NCBI GenBank assembly: GCA_007026445.1
Contig: VDMD01000007.1
Coordinates: forward strand, 434,001-498,000
Direction: 5' to 3'
From: Schizophyllum amplum
Lineage: Eukaryota > Basidiomycota > Agaricomycetes > Agaricales > Schizophyllaceae
DNA: 64,000 nt
The position numbers were made by a program, and so were the translations under genes. The notes beneath the pieces were generated by a model. That model saw only the letters and a list, made by a program, of their open reading frames with translations. It was not told the origin of the DNA and did not search any database. Below are positions 41,401-53,522 of this stretch, piece by piece. Every line of letters begins with the position of its first letter. Within the stretch, counting starts at the first letter, position 1.

Positions 41401-42638
41401 CTGTCCTCAGCGTTTGGTGCGGCGGCTGGACGTTGCGGTCGGTCTTGATCGATCTCGATAGGTTTCTCCCGTGTTGTGCCAGTGGTGTCGCGGATACCCA
41501 AGACCCATCCACCCTCGGCGGAGGTGTTCTTCACGAGCATGTACTGCTTGTTCCGCTCGCTTGCAATGCGGACGGGGATTGATATGTGTGCTTGACCGAT
41601 GGTGTCCGTAGTGACGAGGAGTTGCTGCGTCAAGGCGTTTCGCCTTTGCAGATTCATAATTTGCTGCTTGGAAAAATCGAGAGGCGTGCGCGAAGTTTGG
41701 AGCATGTTCTGAAGGCGCACATACGATGTTTGGCGCGACTTGAGGCGCAAGTCGCCGACAATCTCGTATTGAACCTCGGTAGGAAGCTCTCGAAATGCGG
41801 GGGATGTGACGTCGAGGTCTTCAGGTCGCATTTCTTCGATGAAAGTGCGCAATTCGTCTTCGGTGGCAAGACGAGGATCAGGAAGGACGGAAGATGTGGC
41901 TTTTGCGATGTTGGCTTCCAAGTTGACCTCAGGCAGCCGATATATATCATGGTCGCGGAACTTGGCCTTCTTGTCTGCGGACGCTTGCGACGGCTGAGGT
42001 TCTGGTTTTCTAGCCGGCGTCTTCTGCATGGTTGGATCAATGTCTTCGAGGTAGACAGTGTCGTCGTCGTCTGGCGCAGGAGCTTTCCCTTTGCCCTTCT
42101 TGCTACTGCGACTGTATGGGATGAGCGGCGACGAAGGCATCTCCCTTGACGCGACGCACCTGGTGCCCTGTGCTTGTTGCACGGCTTCTCTACGCAGCTG
42201 AGCTGCAAGCAACTTCTCCGCTATCCGAGCGTGACTGTCGGCCGCGCCGGTCTTCCTTTGCCTGCGTTCATTCTGTCTGGCTGGTCAGGATAAAAGCCCT
42301 TCTGCGACAGCGAGCGCACGCACCAGCGTGTTCCTCTTCATCGCCGGTGCACCACCATCGAACACGAAGACGGGTTTGATGCCATAGAACAATAGCTTTG
42401 TGATACGACGCAGGAAGCCAAGGACATGAGCGTTGACGAGAACGCGTCCTTCCTTGTCGCGCATAGTGGCCTGAAACTGGTATATCCAAATACTGGAATC
42501 AATAGCCATTGTCTTGCCTTCCATATTGTCGAGTCTAACTTAGGTCAGTTTCGCCCGGCCGGCTGGGGACTGCAGATCAACTTACTGTACGGGACGCCCG
42601 ACTGGAGCAAGAAGCTGCCAAAGCGACTTGACACCCAT
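38424..42638 (-). CDS. RAD2: RAD2/XPG structure-specific endonuclease
   Basis: Cuts 3' of DNA lesions in nucleotide excision repair. Ten exons (42586-42638, 42324-42534, 42160-42272, 41368-42111, 40027-41314, 39827-39955, 39297-39773, 39163-39245, 39023-39110, 38424-38975) give 1245 residues. The N domain has MGVKSLWQLLAPVGRPVQL, AIDSSIWIYQFQATMRDKEG, FYGIKPVFVFDGGAPAMKR. A long acidic spacer holds the TFIIH-binding region of XPG proteins. The I domain has RLFGIPYMTAPMEAEAQCAA, VDGVITDDSDVFLFGA and the helix-hairpin-helix LLGSDYVEGLPGVGPVVAME. Catalytic acidic residues are in place. Near the C-terminus QSNLNSFL matches the PCNA-binding pattern QxxLxxF, followed by Lys-rich nuclear localisation signals. 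The intron at 42112-42159 is 48 nt and stop-free, so an unspliced reading frame is also open. Confidence 0.94.
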
Positions 42639-42956
42639 GGCTCCTGTAATTCAACTGAGCCGCTGCAAAGAGTGTGATTAAAAGCGGAGGCCTGTTCGTC
42701 TATCTGTACATGAGAGACAGGTGCAGGCTTTGATTTACGCGAGGACAAGGTGAAGATGTTGACAGGATGTTGACGAATCGTGACGAACTCAGGGCGGTCC
42801 GATGATCCGAACAGCCCGTGGCCGCTGGCGCCGGTCCCGAGCGCTCAAGCTAGCTCAAGGGTTGGAGTTCACGCTTGAAATTGTTGAAGTCTGGACTTGA
42901 TGTTGAAGAACTTGAATCTTTCCGACTGCGATCCAGAGTCAAAGGGTATTCGATTG
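42639..42956. other. Spacer upstream of RAD2
   Basis: 318 bp between the RAD2 start and the stop of the next minus-strand gene. It holds the RAD2 promoter; nothing else is seen. Confidence 0.5.
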
Positions 42957-45900
42957 CTACACGTAAAAGGCACCAGTCGAGGCGAAAAATTCGTTCACAA
43001 GGTCATCCACCGACGGAACAGTAGCGGCGGTCACTGGGGCACCAACAGTAGCTGGCACCGTCTGAATAGGCAGGCTGAAGGTGAAGTTGAAGTTCTCGAT
43101 ACCCTCAAGTAGCGGATCAGCCCCACTAGAAACCGGGGGTCTCGCCGCGCGACGCTTCCGTGATCTGACACTGCCGGGAACAGGGTGGGCAAGAGGCTGC
43201 TGGAGATCAGACGCAATGCACTCGGTTTTCGGGGCACGCCGCTGTAGGACGCGTCGAGGCCTCCGAGCCCGTGCTGGTGGTTGCGGGGCAACTGGAGCGG
43301 GAGGTGCGACAACAGCAGGGGGCGGTGTGACAACAGCAGGGGGCGGTGTGACAACAGCAGGGGGCGGTGTGACAACAGCAGGGGGTGGTATGACAACGGA
43401 ACGCGACGGTGGGACAACAGAAGGGGTGGATGCTAGAACATCTGCAGAGGCGACTCGAGAAGACTTCACCAACCGAGCAGGAGCTGCTTCTAGGCCGGCC
43501 TCGTCAGCCTGGCGCTTGCGGCCCACTGAGGACATCAGGGGCGCGCAGGAGTCAGAAAAGGGAATTGTCCGAGTCAAAGATGACAGTCCACGGCGTGCTT
43601 TGAAAACTTTCTCGACCATTGCGGAATGGTCGCCCGACATAGGCGGTGCAGCAGTCGCCGGCGCGCAAAGTGCGACAGTCGATTGAGGAGGGACAGGCGC
43701 AGGGGAAGGTGACAGCGAGACCGCAGCCATGCTCTGGATGAGGGTCTCCTCAAGGGTAGGCGCAGGGTGCCGAGGGACGGCGCGCCTTGGCAGTCTCTTC
43801 ACCAGGCCTCGCTTGCGGGAAATCAGCGCCTTTCCGGCGCCATCGTTGCGGTCATGTGCACTGTCGTTATGCGCCTGTGCGATCGCGCCCTCGTTGGACG
43901 TGTCTGAGTCCACACCCGGACGCCGCTTCCGAGGACGCATGTCCTCAAGCGCGTCGTGCGCATCCATGCAATCGGAGCGGCGCTTGGAAAAACTCTTCGG
44001 GTAGGACGTGGCTTCAGAAAAGCTGTCGACCTTCATGAGACTCATGGCGGCCATGAGGCTGTCGACCTGCACAGCGCTGTCAAACTGCTTAGCGTAGTCG
44101 CCCTGCACGGAGTTGTCGACCGGCGTGGGCTCTGTGACTTTCTGGCTGCTGCTGTCCTTCGCCAGCCGCGCACAACGCGCGACAGCCGAAAAGTGCTGCT
44201 CCCAAGCCTCACGGGTGCGGCGCGCACACGAGTGTCGGAGAACACCCTCAGCCTTCTCGCGGCAAAGTGTGCACCCCTCGTCGGGCATACCGAAACATTT
44301 GGCGTGGTACCAATGGGGCCGCTCGGCAGGGTTGACAGCTTTGGGGTAGCGGACTCGGTCCAGGTCCAAGGGAAGCGAACGCTGCGTAAAGTGGGATCAG
44401 AAGAGCGCTAGGGGGCTGCGAAGCTTTACTTACGCTTAGTCTATCCTGCTGCGACTCAGTGAGATCGAGGAGCAGGGGAGGAGCGTCGACGGCCATGTCG
44501 TAATCTTCCGTCTGCAGAGGAGTGTCGGTATCCATTGCGTAGTCGTCCGACTGCGAAGGAGGCTGCGACGCGTCAGCTTGACGAATACGAATGCGGAGCA
44601 CAACGCACATATGAAAGAGTTGCGATAGGCGCCGGAGGGGGGATTGGGAGGTAGGAGGTGGTCGGTAGGTTCGGTGCTGCTTCCATGTCGTAGTCAGGAT
44701 CATCAAGGTCCATGGCGTCCGCAGCGTGCTCGGTCAGATGCTGTTCGAGGGCGAATTTTGGTCAGGACTAGCATGCGAGAAGGACAAGTATCTTACGGAT
44801 TGAGGAATTGTGACCGGCGGGTCGAGGATCATAGGTTGGTCGGGTAAAAGATTGGGCGATATGTCAGTGGATAACGAGGAGCTTGTTGCGACGTCGACCA
44901 CCATGAGCTCGACGGTCTCAGTGGCATTGACGCCCTCCATCGCATCGTCCGTGAAGCGACGCTTGTAGGGTATTGGTTCCGTCGCAATCAACGGCGTCGG
45001 AACCTGTAAGAGTTGAATACGGGAGGATACCATCTTGAAATCAGACGTACATAGCGTCCTGGTCGGCAATGCCTAACGGGTAAGCGGGGAGGGGCAAGTG
45101 GAGAGGGCGCAACGGTCGCCGTGTCGTCAACCTACCTGAGATCAGCAACAACATAAGAGAAAAAAAGAAATACACCAACATATCCGGCATCAGCGATGGA
45201 CAGTTCGCTGAAGCGGCGTCTGAGACGTTGGACTTTGGCGGTGCAGCCATGCTGTGGATGCGCCTGTCAGAGAACGAAGCAACGCTGAGTGGTTTTACGC
45301 ACCCTCGGGGTGGACACTCCGGCATCAGCAGGAGGCGAGTCTTCGACTCGCAGGTGGGGAGCTTCGGTGACTTCGGAAGATTGAGTGAATGCGTGAGAGG
45401 GCGCAGGGGTGGAAACTGCACATGTCATGAGCGGCACTGAACGATGAGAACGAACTTGACTTACCAGACGACTCCTGCGGGATAGCGGCCTTGGGTTCGT
45501 GTTCTGCTGTGATGACAAGGGTAGTAGGAGCTTCATCAACAGGGGTGGCGGTGGAAGACTCGAACTCGTGCTCGCTGTCGTTCGAGCCGAATGGGGCGAA
45601 AGCACTCTCGGAAGTTGCCGGTGCTTCTTTGATTCCGCTCATGACAATGAGCACGGGGGCTTCCTCGTTCTCACGCTCAACGGCTGGCGTCGGGTCCCTG
45701 TTAATCCGTTCAGCAATCCCACCATTTCAAGAACCAAAGCATAGCTCACAGGTTGGGCGGCAGGGCCAGCTGAATGAAGGGTAAGTCGGAAGAGGGGATA
45801 GATGGCGAATCGGCGGTCGAAATGGAGGGCGAGTGGGCATTGGTGCGTTCGTCGACGTCCTCCAGCACAGTAGGCTGGGGAAAGTCAGCCTTCAGCGGTA

Positions 45901-47395
45901 GAGTCTGGGCCTCGACGTCGACCGAAGGCTGGGGGTCGACGTCGACCGAAGATTGCTGCTCGACGTGGACAAAAGGTTGTGTCTCGACATCGACGACGGG
46001 CGGCTCGTCGGTAGAATCGGTGTGGATGATGGGATCAGTGCTCAGGTCGGGTGCGGCGGAAGCGTCGTCGAGGATGGCATCACTGTTGACGGCGTCGGAC
46101 GGGGCTGCGTGAGGCTCGTCGGACGGGGCTGCGTGAGCTTCGTCGGACGGGGCCGCCTGAGTCTCGCTGTCCACGACGAAGACTTCCTGCAATGCTCGTC
46201 AGCAATGCGCCAGTCCTCATTCTGTCATGCAACGCACCTCGTCAACGTCGACGTGCACCTCGGCAACGTCGACGTGCACCTCGTCAACGTTGACCACCTC
46301 GTCGACGTAGACCACCTCGTCGACTTGATCGTCGGTGTGAACAATCTCGTCGACCTGAACCTCCACATCGACGTAGACCTCCACCGGGATCGGGCTCCAT
46401 GGTGAGAGGATCAGCGAAGGAGCAAAAAGTCGCTCGATCTGCGCTCCGGAGAGGGCGCTAGAGTGCGGTGTGATGTGCTTCTTCGCGTTGGCGTGGGTGT
46501 CATCATTGTTCAGGAGGTGTTGCTTGTCGTCGGCCAGGAGCCGCTGCCCATAGCTGGTCGGAAGCTGTTGCTCATCGCCGGCTAAAAGCTGCTCATCATC
46601 GTCCACGATGCTAGCCGAGGACGACGCTACAGAAGCCGACGACGACGCTACAGAAGCCGCCGCCGTCGAGGGCGTCAGCTCCGTTCCGAATGTCAGGTCC
46701 GGAGTCGAGTCGTATGATAAGTCTGCAATCTCGTATGACAAGTCGGAGGAAAAGGAAGACAGCTGCAAATCGTCGAACGAAGACAAGACCTCCGGGGCGT
46801 TATCGCACGCGCCGGCGGACTTCCTCCACTCGTTGATGCGCTGTGAGAGCGTCTTGCCATCGCGATGATGATGGGCGGAGTCGTACCCGGATGGTCCATG
46901 CGCGCCCGAGGATTCGTCAGCGGCGGTGGTTGGACCCCCCGCATGCCAAGGTCTTCCCCTCGCGCTTCTCGCCGCCTTCATCGTCAGGCACTGCAGCAGC
47001 CGCCTTGCCAAAACATGATCACTGGTCAAAAAGCTCAGCGCCTCGCCCACATCCACCCGCGCCACGCCCGGCACGCCAACCAGGCGGCACAGCGCGCCCC
47101 AGGCGAGCGCGGAAAGCCAGGTGAAGCCGCAGAGCGTCGCAGAGACGAAGAGGGAGGCGGTGAGCGCGAAGATGGCGATGAGGCGGCAGGCGAGGAAGTG
47201 CGGGCCGCGGCCGGTGAGGAAGAGGGTGATGAGCCAGGTGTAGAAGAGGAGGGTGGCGCGGGCGAGGGTGCTGAGGACGGTGTTGAGGAGCTCGATGGGG
47301 TCGAGGAGGAGGTGGGCGAGGGCGCCGAGCTCGGTGGTGAGGAGCTGGTACTGCTGGAGGAGCAGCATGTGGAGGATGATGATGAGGAGGTACAT
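42957..47395 (-). CDS. Uncharacterised membrane-anchored acidic repeat protein
   Basis: I do not recognise the family. Ten exons (46238-47395, 45750-46186, 45465-45697, 45303-45415, 45180-45263, 45051-45131, 44797-45003, 44609-44740, 44434-44562, 42957-44381) all join in frame to 1332 residues, which argues for one gene. Residues 1-110 are strongly hydrophobic with three or four likely membrane helices (LIIILHMLLLQQYQLL, LFYTWLITLFL, LIAIFALTASLFVSATL). Then come Ser/Asp/Glu-rich segments, a VDV/VDE repeat block at about 335-390, an AAPSDE repeat and more acidic stretches. The last 475 residues are basic, with KRRSD, RPRKRRPG and KRRAAR clusters, a PPPAVVT repeat, and HWYHAKCFGMPDEGCTLC, which looks like part of a zinc-binding site. 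The start may lie further upstream: an additional 5' exon near 47437-47460 is possible. A membrane-anchored nuclear or chromatin protein is conceivable; this is inference. Confidence 0.68.
43308..43391. repeat. Four tandem copies of a 21-bp unit
   Basis: Unit GACAACAGCAGGGGGCGGTG plus T, four copies, the last slightly diverged. On the minus strand it encodes a seven-residue PPPAVVT repeat in the C-terminal part of the uncharacterised protein. The near-identity at DNA level indicates recent expansion. Confidence 0.9.
46093..46164. repeat. Three tandem copies of a 24-bp unit
   Basis: Starts CGTCGGACGGGGCTGCGTGA in each copy with changes in the third. It encodes the AAPSDE-type eight-residue repeat in exon 2 of the uncharacterised protein. 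Confidence 0.85.
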
Positions 47396-48490
47396 GGTGT
47401 TTGGACCTGGGCGCCTGTTAATGCGTTAGTGGGCGGCGGGCGACGAGGAGGGTACTTACGCGTACTTTGCTGTTGGGTTCTGAGAGAGATAAGGGTGTGA
47501 ATCGATGGTGGTGTCGATGAGTCAGTTGAGGTGAATGGTGACGGCGATGAGGAGATGGTTAATGCTCCTACTGCTCGTTCTGCGCGTCAAAGAAGTGACG
47601 AGGACGAGTGAGATGAAGAGCTCACGTATGCTTGAGCTGGAAGAGGCTGGTGTGCTTGAGCTTGGGGTTTCTCGCGATGCGATGCGGGATGTGGTTGGTG
47701 AAAGAAAGAGGGAGATGCGTGACTGCACTGCTTATAACGGGGCGGGGGAGAACAATTAGAACCCCATTGGGCTGCATCAGCAGCGGGCCGTGAAGCGGGG
47801 GTGCGTGCAAGGACCATGGACAATCTCACCGAGGTGCCGGTGCTCCGCGTCAGCACGCGAGTATGCAAGGAGTGATCAATTGGGGTGACCGCAATTGATG
47901 TTGCCTGCTTTCTCTGCCACAGCATCTCCTTCCCAGAAGGGAACAAAGCACTGATTTGGGAAGAATGGCTGAGGATCTTTAGCGCTTTCGCCGTATCGAG
48001 AAACACGTACTTGGCTGATGTTGCATAAAAGATATGCCCTGCCATTATTCCAAGTCTAGAGGAACAATGTCGCTGCGCGAGCGGCAGAAGGCGCTGATGA
48101 GGACTGCTGTGAGCACGATAGCCAGATGGCTCAATCCTTCGAGCTAGTTGCGCGCACGAGTTCGAGAAATAACAGATACTTGCAGGGGGGTTTAGCCAGA
48201 GTCGCCAGACGATGTTCGACACAGGCTCACGGCGAAGTCACGAACGTCGAAGGGACTTGAATAGGCGCCCACTGCCCAGTGACGTGTGTTGACGTCACGC
48301 TTAGAGAAAGCCGCAGTGCAACAAGGACAAAGCATGAGGGTGCCGCGGACGTCGTCTGGACTCTGCAGCACGAAGACAAGTGGACTTTTGGGATTATTAC
48401 CTGTAGATAGACGCCGCGAGGCAGCGGGCTCCCCCTCGACGACTGCACAGTGACGACATCATCCTCTCGGAACCGAAAGGCGCGCGCCGG
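47396..48490. other. Divergent intergenic region, 1.1 kb
   Basis: Lies between the start of the uncharacterised protein (minus) and of the CAF120-like gene (plus). The part next to 47396 may contain an untranslated or extra coding exon of the former. Open frames exist on the minus strand but their composition is not gene-like. Confidence 0.4.
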
Positions 48491-51400
48491 ATGTCCGTGG
48501 CCTCACATACGAACGGCGCTCCCCCGTCCGCCAGCACGGCTTGGGACAGCCGCAACACAGGCTTCATCTCTCCAACGCGCCTCCAGCAGCTTCGTAAGCA
48601 GTCGCCCGTCCATCAGTTCTCCAGCCAGCCCGATCAGGCAGATACCACCACCATGCCGTCCCAGCCGTTACCCACCGCCCAGGGCGCGGGCACCCCAGCC
48701 CCAGCCCAGCACGGCCGCTCTTCCTCCTTCTTCTCCTTCCGCAGCCGTCCCTCCACCGAACCATCCGCCGCGGACAACAGCGGCCACCAGCGCTCCGTGT
48801 CCGCGCTCACCAAGACTCGCTCCAACGACATCGGCCAGCTCTCCCCGCGCATGCAGCAACCCCAGCCACAGCAGGCGCACGCCCAGGGCGCGTCCCCCGC
48901 CCCGCCAACCCCCTCGCAGCCATCACAGCTTCATCCAGAAATACGCTCTGTCGTGCAGCTCACCGTCGCGCACGCGCACAAAGTCTACTTCTCAGGGCCT
49001 ATGGTCCGCCGCATCGAGCGCCAGCCAGACGGCCATCCGCCCTCAAAGGACGAAGGCTGGCGGGAAGTATGGGGACAGCTCGGCGGCACCACGCTCAGCG
49101 TGTGGGATATGAAGGAGATCGAAGAGGCCAGCAAGGAAGGGAGGGAAGTTCCCCCAAGCTATGTCAACATCACGGATGCAGTCAGTCGTGCCGCCATCCG
49201 TGTACACGTCCCGTGTCTAACTTTCCTCAGTTTGTTCAAGTGCTATCGTCCGTTACGATCCCCGCCACTCCTTCTACTCCAGCACGTCGATTTACGAACG
49301 TCCTCACGCTTAACACCGCCGGCTCGAACCTACTTCTCTTCTCATGCCCCACACCCGAGGCCCTCGTCTCCTGGGCGTCCGCTTTCCGTCTCAGCTCATG
49401 GGAGAAATCCCGCCTCGAAGAAATTTACACCGCCCACCTTATCCGTATCACCCTCCCAACGCGCGATGCGCCCAGCACTCTTGTCCGTGGCCGCATGGAG
49501 GGCTGGGTCCGCATCCGCGTCTCCGGCCAAACTGACTGGAAGCGGATGTGGATGATCATCTCCTCGTCTGCGGACGCTCAGGCGCCCGGCGAGTCCTCGT
49601 CTATCACCAGCGGCCAGCAGCCGCCGACCGCACGCGGGAGGAAGCGCATGTCCAACCTCTTCTCCCGGGAACAAAGCCCTCCTCGCCCAGCCGGACCCGT
49701 CAAGCCCACAATCCATATGTATGCGGGGCCAAAGCCGAAAGAGAGGAAGAAACCGTTGTTGACGATGACGAATGTCTCGCAAGCCTTTGCTGTGTACCCT
49801 GAACGTCCGGAGCTGATCACCCGAAGCACCCTAGTCAAGGTCGAAGGGCAACTTGGCGACGAGGAGACGGCGATGACTATGCGAAGGAGAGAAGGCTGGC
49901 TCTTGGTGATGCCCGAGTCCGATAGTGGTCTGGGACAGGCGTCCGAGATGCTCAGGTGGATCGTGGGTACGTGGGAACCGTCCTAATTCGCAAACCACCG
50001 GCTTACCACGCCTGCTAGCTTTGCATGACGCTTTCGAGCTATACGGCCGACCCGGTGCCTGGACTTGGGACCCACGAGATCCTGCCTCGCTCATGTTTGG
50101 GTATCCCGTTGGACCCCATAAGGACGTGCGTGCAACTCGGTATCCAGAAATACTGTGACCCTGACTACTTTGCAGACGCTGTTCCTCGACCGTGACTTGG
50201 CAGAAAAGATGGATCCACGAGAAGACAGGACTTCCGCGATCCGTTCTCGTCTGTTGACCATCCTCATCGAGCGTATGCGTGGCAATCAAGGTCAGCCAGG
50301 CGCAGGCGCTGTCCCCCGCTCGTCGCTAGACGGACCTCCCTCATTACCGCCCATAGGCGAGCTTCCCAACGTGCCCCCAGACTCGTCATCCGCCGGCCCT
50401 TCCCGCTCGAGCCCCCAGCTCCCTCCGCTCGACTTCAACGCCACTCGCAATGTCAGCGAACGCGACCGCGCGCTCTTGACGCCGATCACGGAAATGAGCA
50501 GCACGCAGACGCACGTCCGCTCGATGTCGGGGCAGGAGTACAGCCCGGGCCAGCGCGCGTCGCTCAACATGGACCAGATGGCGATACCGGAGGAGGGCTC
50601 GTTGTCGCAGCAGAGTCAGGCGCTGGATTCGGCTGCGCGCAGCATAGCCGAATCGCTGGGGCGGCGGCCCTCGGGGCGGTCGTCTTTCTTTGCGGGTGCG
50701 ACATCGAGCTCGCCGCCTTCGATGAGCCTGCACGATATGCCCTCGATGAATGGCGAGCAGAACCGGAGTATGTCCCCAACAAGCGCGACGCTGAGCGTGG
50801 CGAGCGGCTCGTCGAAACCGATGAACACCAACGCCAACAGCAAGCCGTTGCCGAGTGACGATGGCCCTCCCATTACGACGGTGACTCTGAACAATGGCGC
50901 ACACGTGCGATCTTCCTCGCCAGGCCGGCACCTAGCAGACGTGGCGTCCTACCGCTCCGCATCGCCATCTTCGTCTGTCAAGTCGACGCCTTTCTCGCTC
51001 AATAGAGCGGAGGGGTTGAGTCAGCCTTCGCCCAGGATGCGGTCGCCGTACTCCCCACCACAGGCGGATCATACTTCCGCACATGAATTCGGCATGGCTT
51101 CCCCATCTATGGGCCGGACGCTGACGGACATGACCACGCCGACGCAGCCTGTGCCACCACCTGCTCATTCGTCGGAGGATGGACTGTATGCGGATGTCAG
51201 TGGCGCCCTGTCCTACATGCAGCAACAAGAAGTTGAAGCCCCACCGCCTCCGCCGCCCCTCCGTCCTCTGATGCACCAGCATGCGTCGTCCACGGGCGCG
51301 ACGAGCGCAACGAGTCCGAGCGTGTACTCGACGGACACGCCGAGTCGCCAGGCGTCCGGTCCGACGCCGCCGACCGATCGCTCAGGGTCGCCCTCGCGCC

Positions 51401-53522
51401 AGGCACCGCTTGGACGCAAACCGTCAGGCGCACGTGCACAGCCCTCCGTCGTTCGTTCTCCCATCTCCAGCGTCGCGCATCGTGTTCCCGAGACAACAGA
51501 CGAAGACGCCGACTCCGACGCAGAAAGCAGTGACGCTCCGCCTGCAGCCGTCCCGCCCGCACCACCCGTCCACGCCGCGCCGCATCCGATGACCAGCTCG
51601 CACGACGATGGCGACTTGGACGTGATCGCCGCATTGTCGTACCTCGACGTGAACGAGGACGACGAGCAGAAGCCGCCTGCGGCCGTGCCTGCGACGCCGC
51701 CCGCTGCAAATACCGCGCCGCTGCGTCCGCAAAACATGTCGCCGCCGGCCTCGCCGTCCCTGGACGCGCCCAAGTCACCGAAACAATATCGATCATCCTT
51801 CGCGCCGTCGAAACACGCGGCCGAGCGGAAGGCGAAGCTCGAGGCCCAGCAGGCTGCGCAGTACGCGGCAGCGCACAAGCCTGGCCGTGCGAATGGGAAG
51901 CGGCGATCGAAGGCTGCGGGATGGAATGACAGCAGTGATGAGGAAGAGGAGGAAGAAGAAGAGGAGGAGGAAGACGATGAAGATGCGGACTCGGACGCAC
52001 CTCCGCCGTCGACCAAGGCGCCGTCTGCTCTCGGGCCTGCACCTAGCGCCAGGGGTGGTCCGCCATCCGACTCTCATTCGCAGGACGGCCATGCCGCGCC
52101 CTCCCATTTGCGTCCGCCGCGGACACTGCCCCAGCCTCCTGGTGGTCACTATCGTGCGTGGCTGATTGTGATGTGTTCGCATATACTAACTGTCGATCTG
52201 CAGAAGAAGACGCGTGGTCGCGTCCCGAGAACTCAAACACACATCTGCCTCTTCCTCCCCAGCTGCGCACACGTACTACTTCCAACCAGTTCAGTGACGC
52301 TCCCCGTAGCCAGTACTATGAGGATGGCACGCCCATCCTATCGCAAGCTGAAGCGCCGGTACCCGGCCAGGCGCGACAGTCCGTATGGAGCCAGGCTCTC
52401 GATCCCGGCCGTCTCGGGACCGGACAACCTGCACCAAACACCGGTCGCGACACGTTCGTTCAAATGGAGCCGCCTGCACAAGCCATGACGAAGGCTTTCG
52501 CGCCTCAGGGCCTTCTGTCCGCCGGACTACAAGACCGCGAGGACCGCTCCGCGAAGCGTCAGGAATTGCTCGCTCGCGAAAGCGGCGCATCCCTTGTTAA
52601 TGTGCCCAACAAGCCACCGCCTCCGCAAACAGGCTTGCTTGGTGCTGTCAGCGCTCACGAGCGCGAACGCAAGCGCGACGGCGGCATTGGCGCAGCGCTA
52701 ACGGAACGTGAGCGCGAGAAGCGTCTTGCGGAGGAACGCCAGCGGCGCTTCGACGAGCAGCAGCGCCAGCAGATGGAGCAGATGGGCCCGATGTCCATGT
52801 ACGGCAACCAGTTCGGATTCAACCCAATGATGATGGGGATGAACCCGATGATGATGGGCATGAACCCGATGATGACTGGCGGCGGGATGAACCCCATGAT
52901 GACTGGCGGGGGCATGAATCCTATGATGGGTGGCGGGATGAATCCTATGATGACCGGCGGCAGCATGATGGGCGGGTACAACCCCGCTCAGATGTTTGCG
53001 GCTCAGCAGGCGGCGCAGGCGTACCAGCAGGCCATGTACGCTTTTTCGCAAGCTGGGTCCCAGGCTGGCGGCGACTCGCCCACGAACCAGCAGACCGGCG
53101 CTATGGGCAACATGGCGACTGGCATGGGGAGCATGGGCGGCCAGATGGGAGGCTTCGACCCGCGCATGTCGATGATGGGTATGCCCATGATGGGCATGGG
53201 CATGAACATGGGCCTCCAGCCGCAGATGAGTGGGATGGGTGGGATGCAGGGTGGGATGCAAGGCGGGATGCAGGGTGGGATGCAGGGGATGCAAGGCGGG
53301 ATGCAGACTCCGATGGGTGGCATCTCGCAGTTCGACTCTCGCTTCTCTCCCGTGGGCACACCGAGCGGGATGGGCGATCCCTCCGGGCTCGTGCCTCCCG
53401 ACCGCTCTAGCTTCGGCGCTACACCACGGTCACGGAGTAACTCGCCTGCGCCTTCGCCTCTCGCAACGGGCTCTCGCGAGCGCTCACCAGCCCGCGCCGG
53501 ATCGCCCAGGAATCTGAATTAG
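48491..53522 (+). CDS. CAF120/SKG3-like PH-domain protein
   Basis: Five exons (48491-49180, 49231-49966, 50019-50125, 50176-52153, 52204-53522) give 1609 residues. After a Ser/Pro/Gln-rich N-terminus there is a split PH-domain region at about 150-530: LTVAHAHKVYFSGPMVRRIE, EGWREVWGQLGGTTLSVWD, RFTNVLTLNTAGSNLLLFSC, then RMEGWVRIRVSGQTDWKRMW, TNVSQAFAVYPERPELI and MRRREGWLLVMPESDSGLG. A DAFELYGRPGAWTWDPRDP segment and a short conserved FLDRDLAEKMDPREDRTSAI helix follow. This is the layout of yeast Caf120 and Skg3, linked to the CCR4-NOT complex and the bud neck. The second half is disordered, with a polyglutamate run (EEEEEEEEEEDDED-like, about 51945-51990) and a Met/Gly/Asn-rich repeat region before the tail. 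The frame closes exactly. Confidence 0.86.
52820..52975 (+). repeat. Met/Asn/Pro/Gly-rich coding repeat
   Basis: Repeated units of the form aacccgatgatgatgggcat (encoding NPMMMGM) and later NPMMTGGGM within the last exon of the CAF120-like gene. A second Met/Gly/Gln-rich block (MQGGMQGGMQ type) lies at about 53235-53310. Low-complexity, prion-like composition. Confidence 0.85.

Noticed and set aside
47587..48222. 211-codon minus-strand ORF upstream of the uncharacterised protein
   Set aside because: No domain. A neighbouring frame contains a more gene-like segment, but no canonical splice joins it in frame to the first exon, so neither is called.
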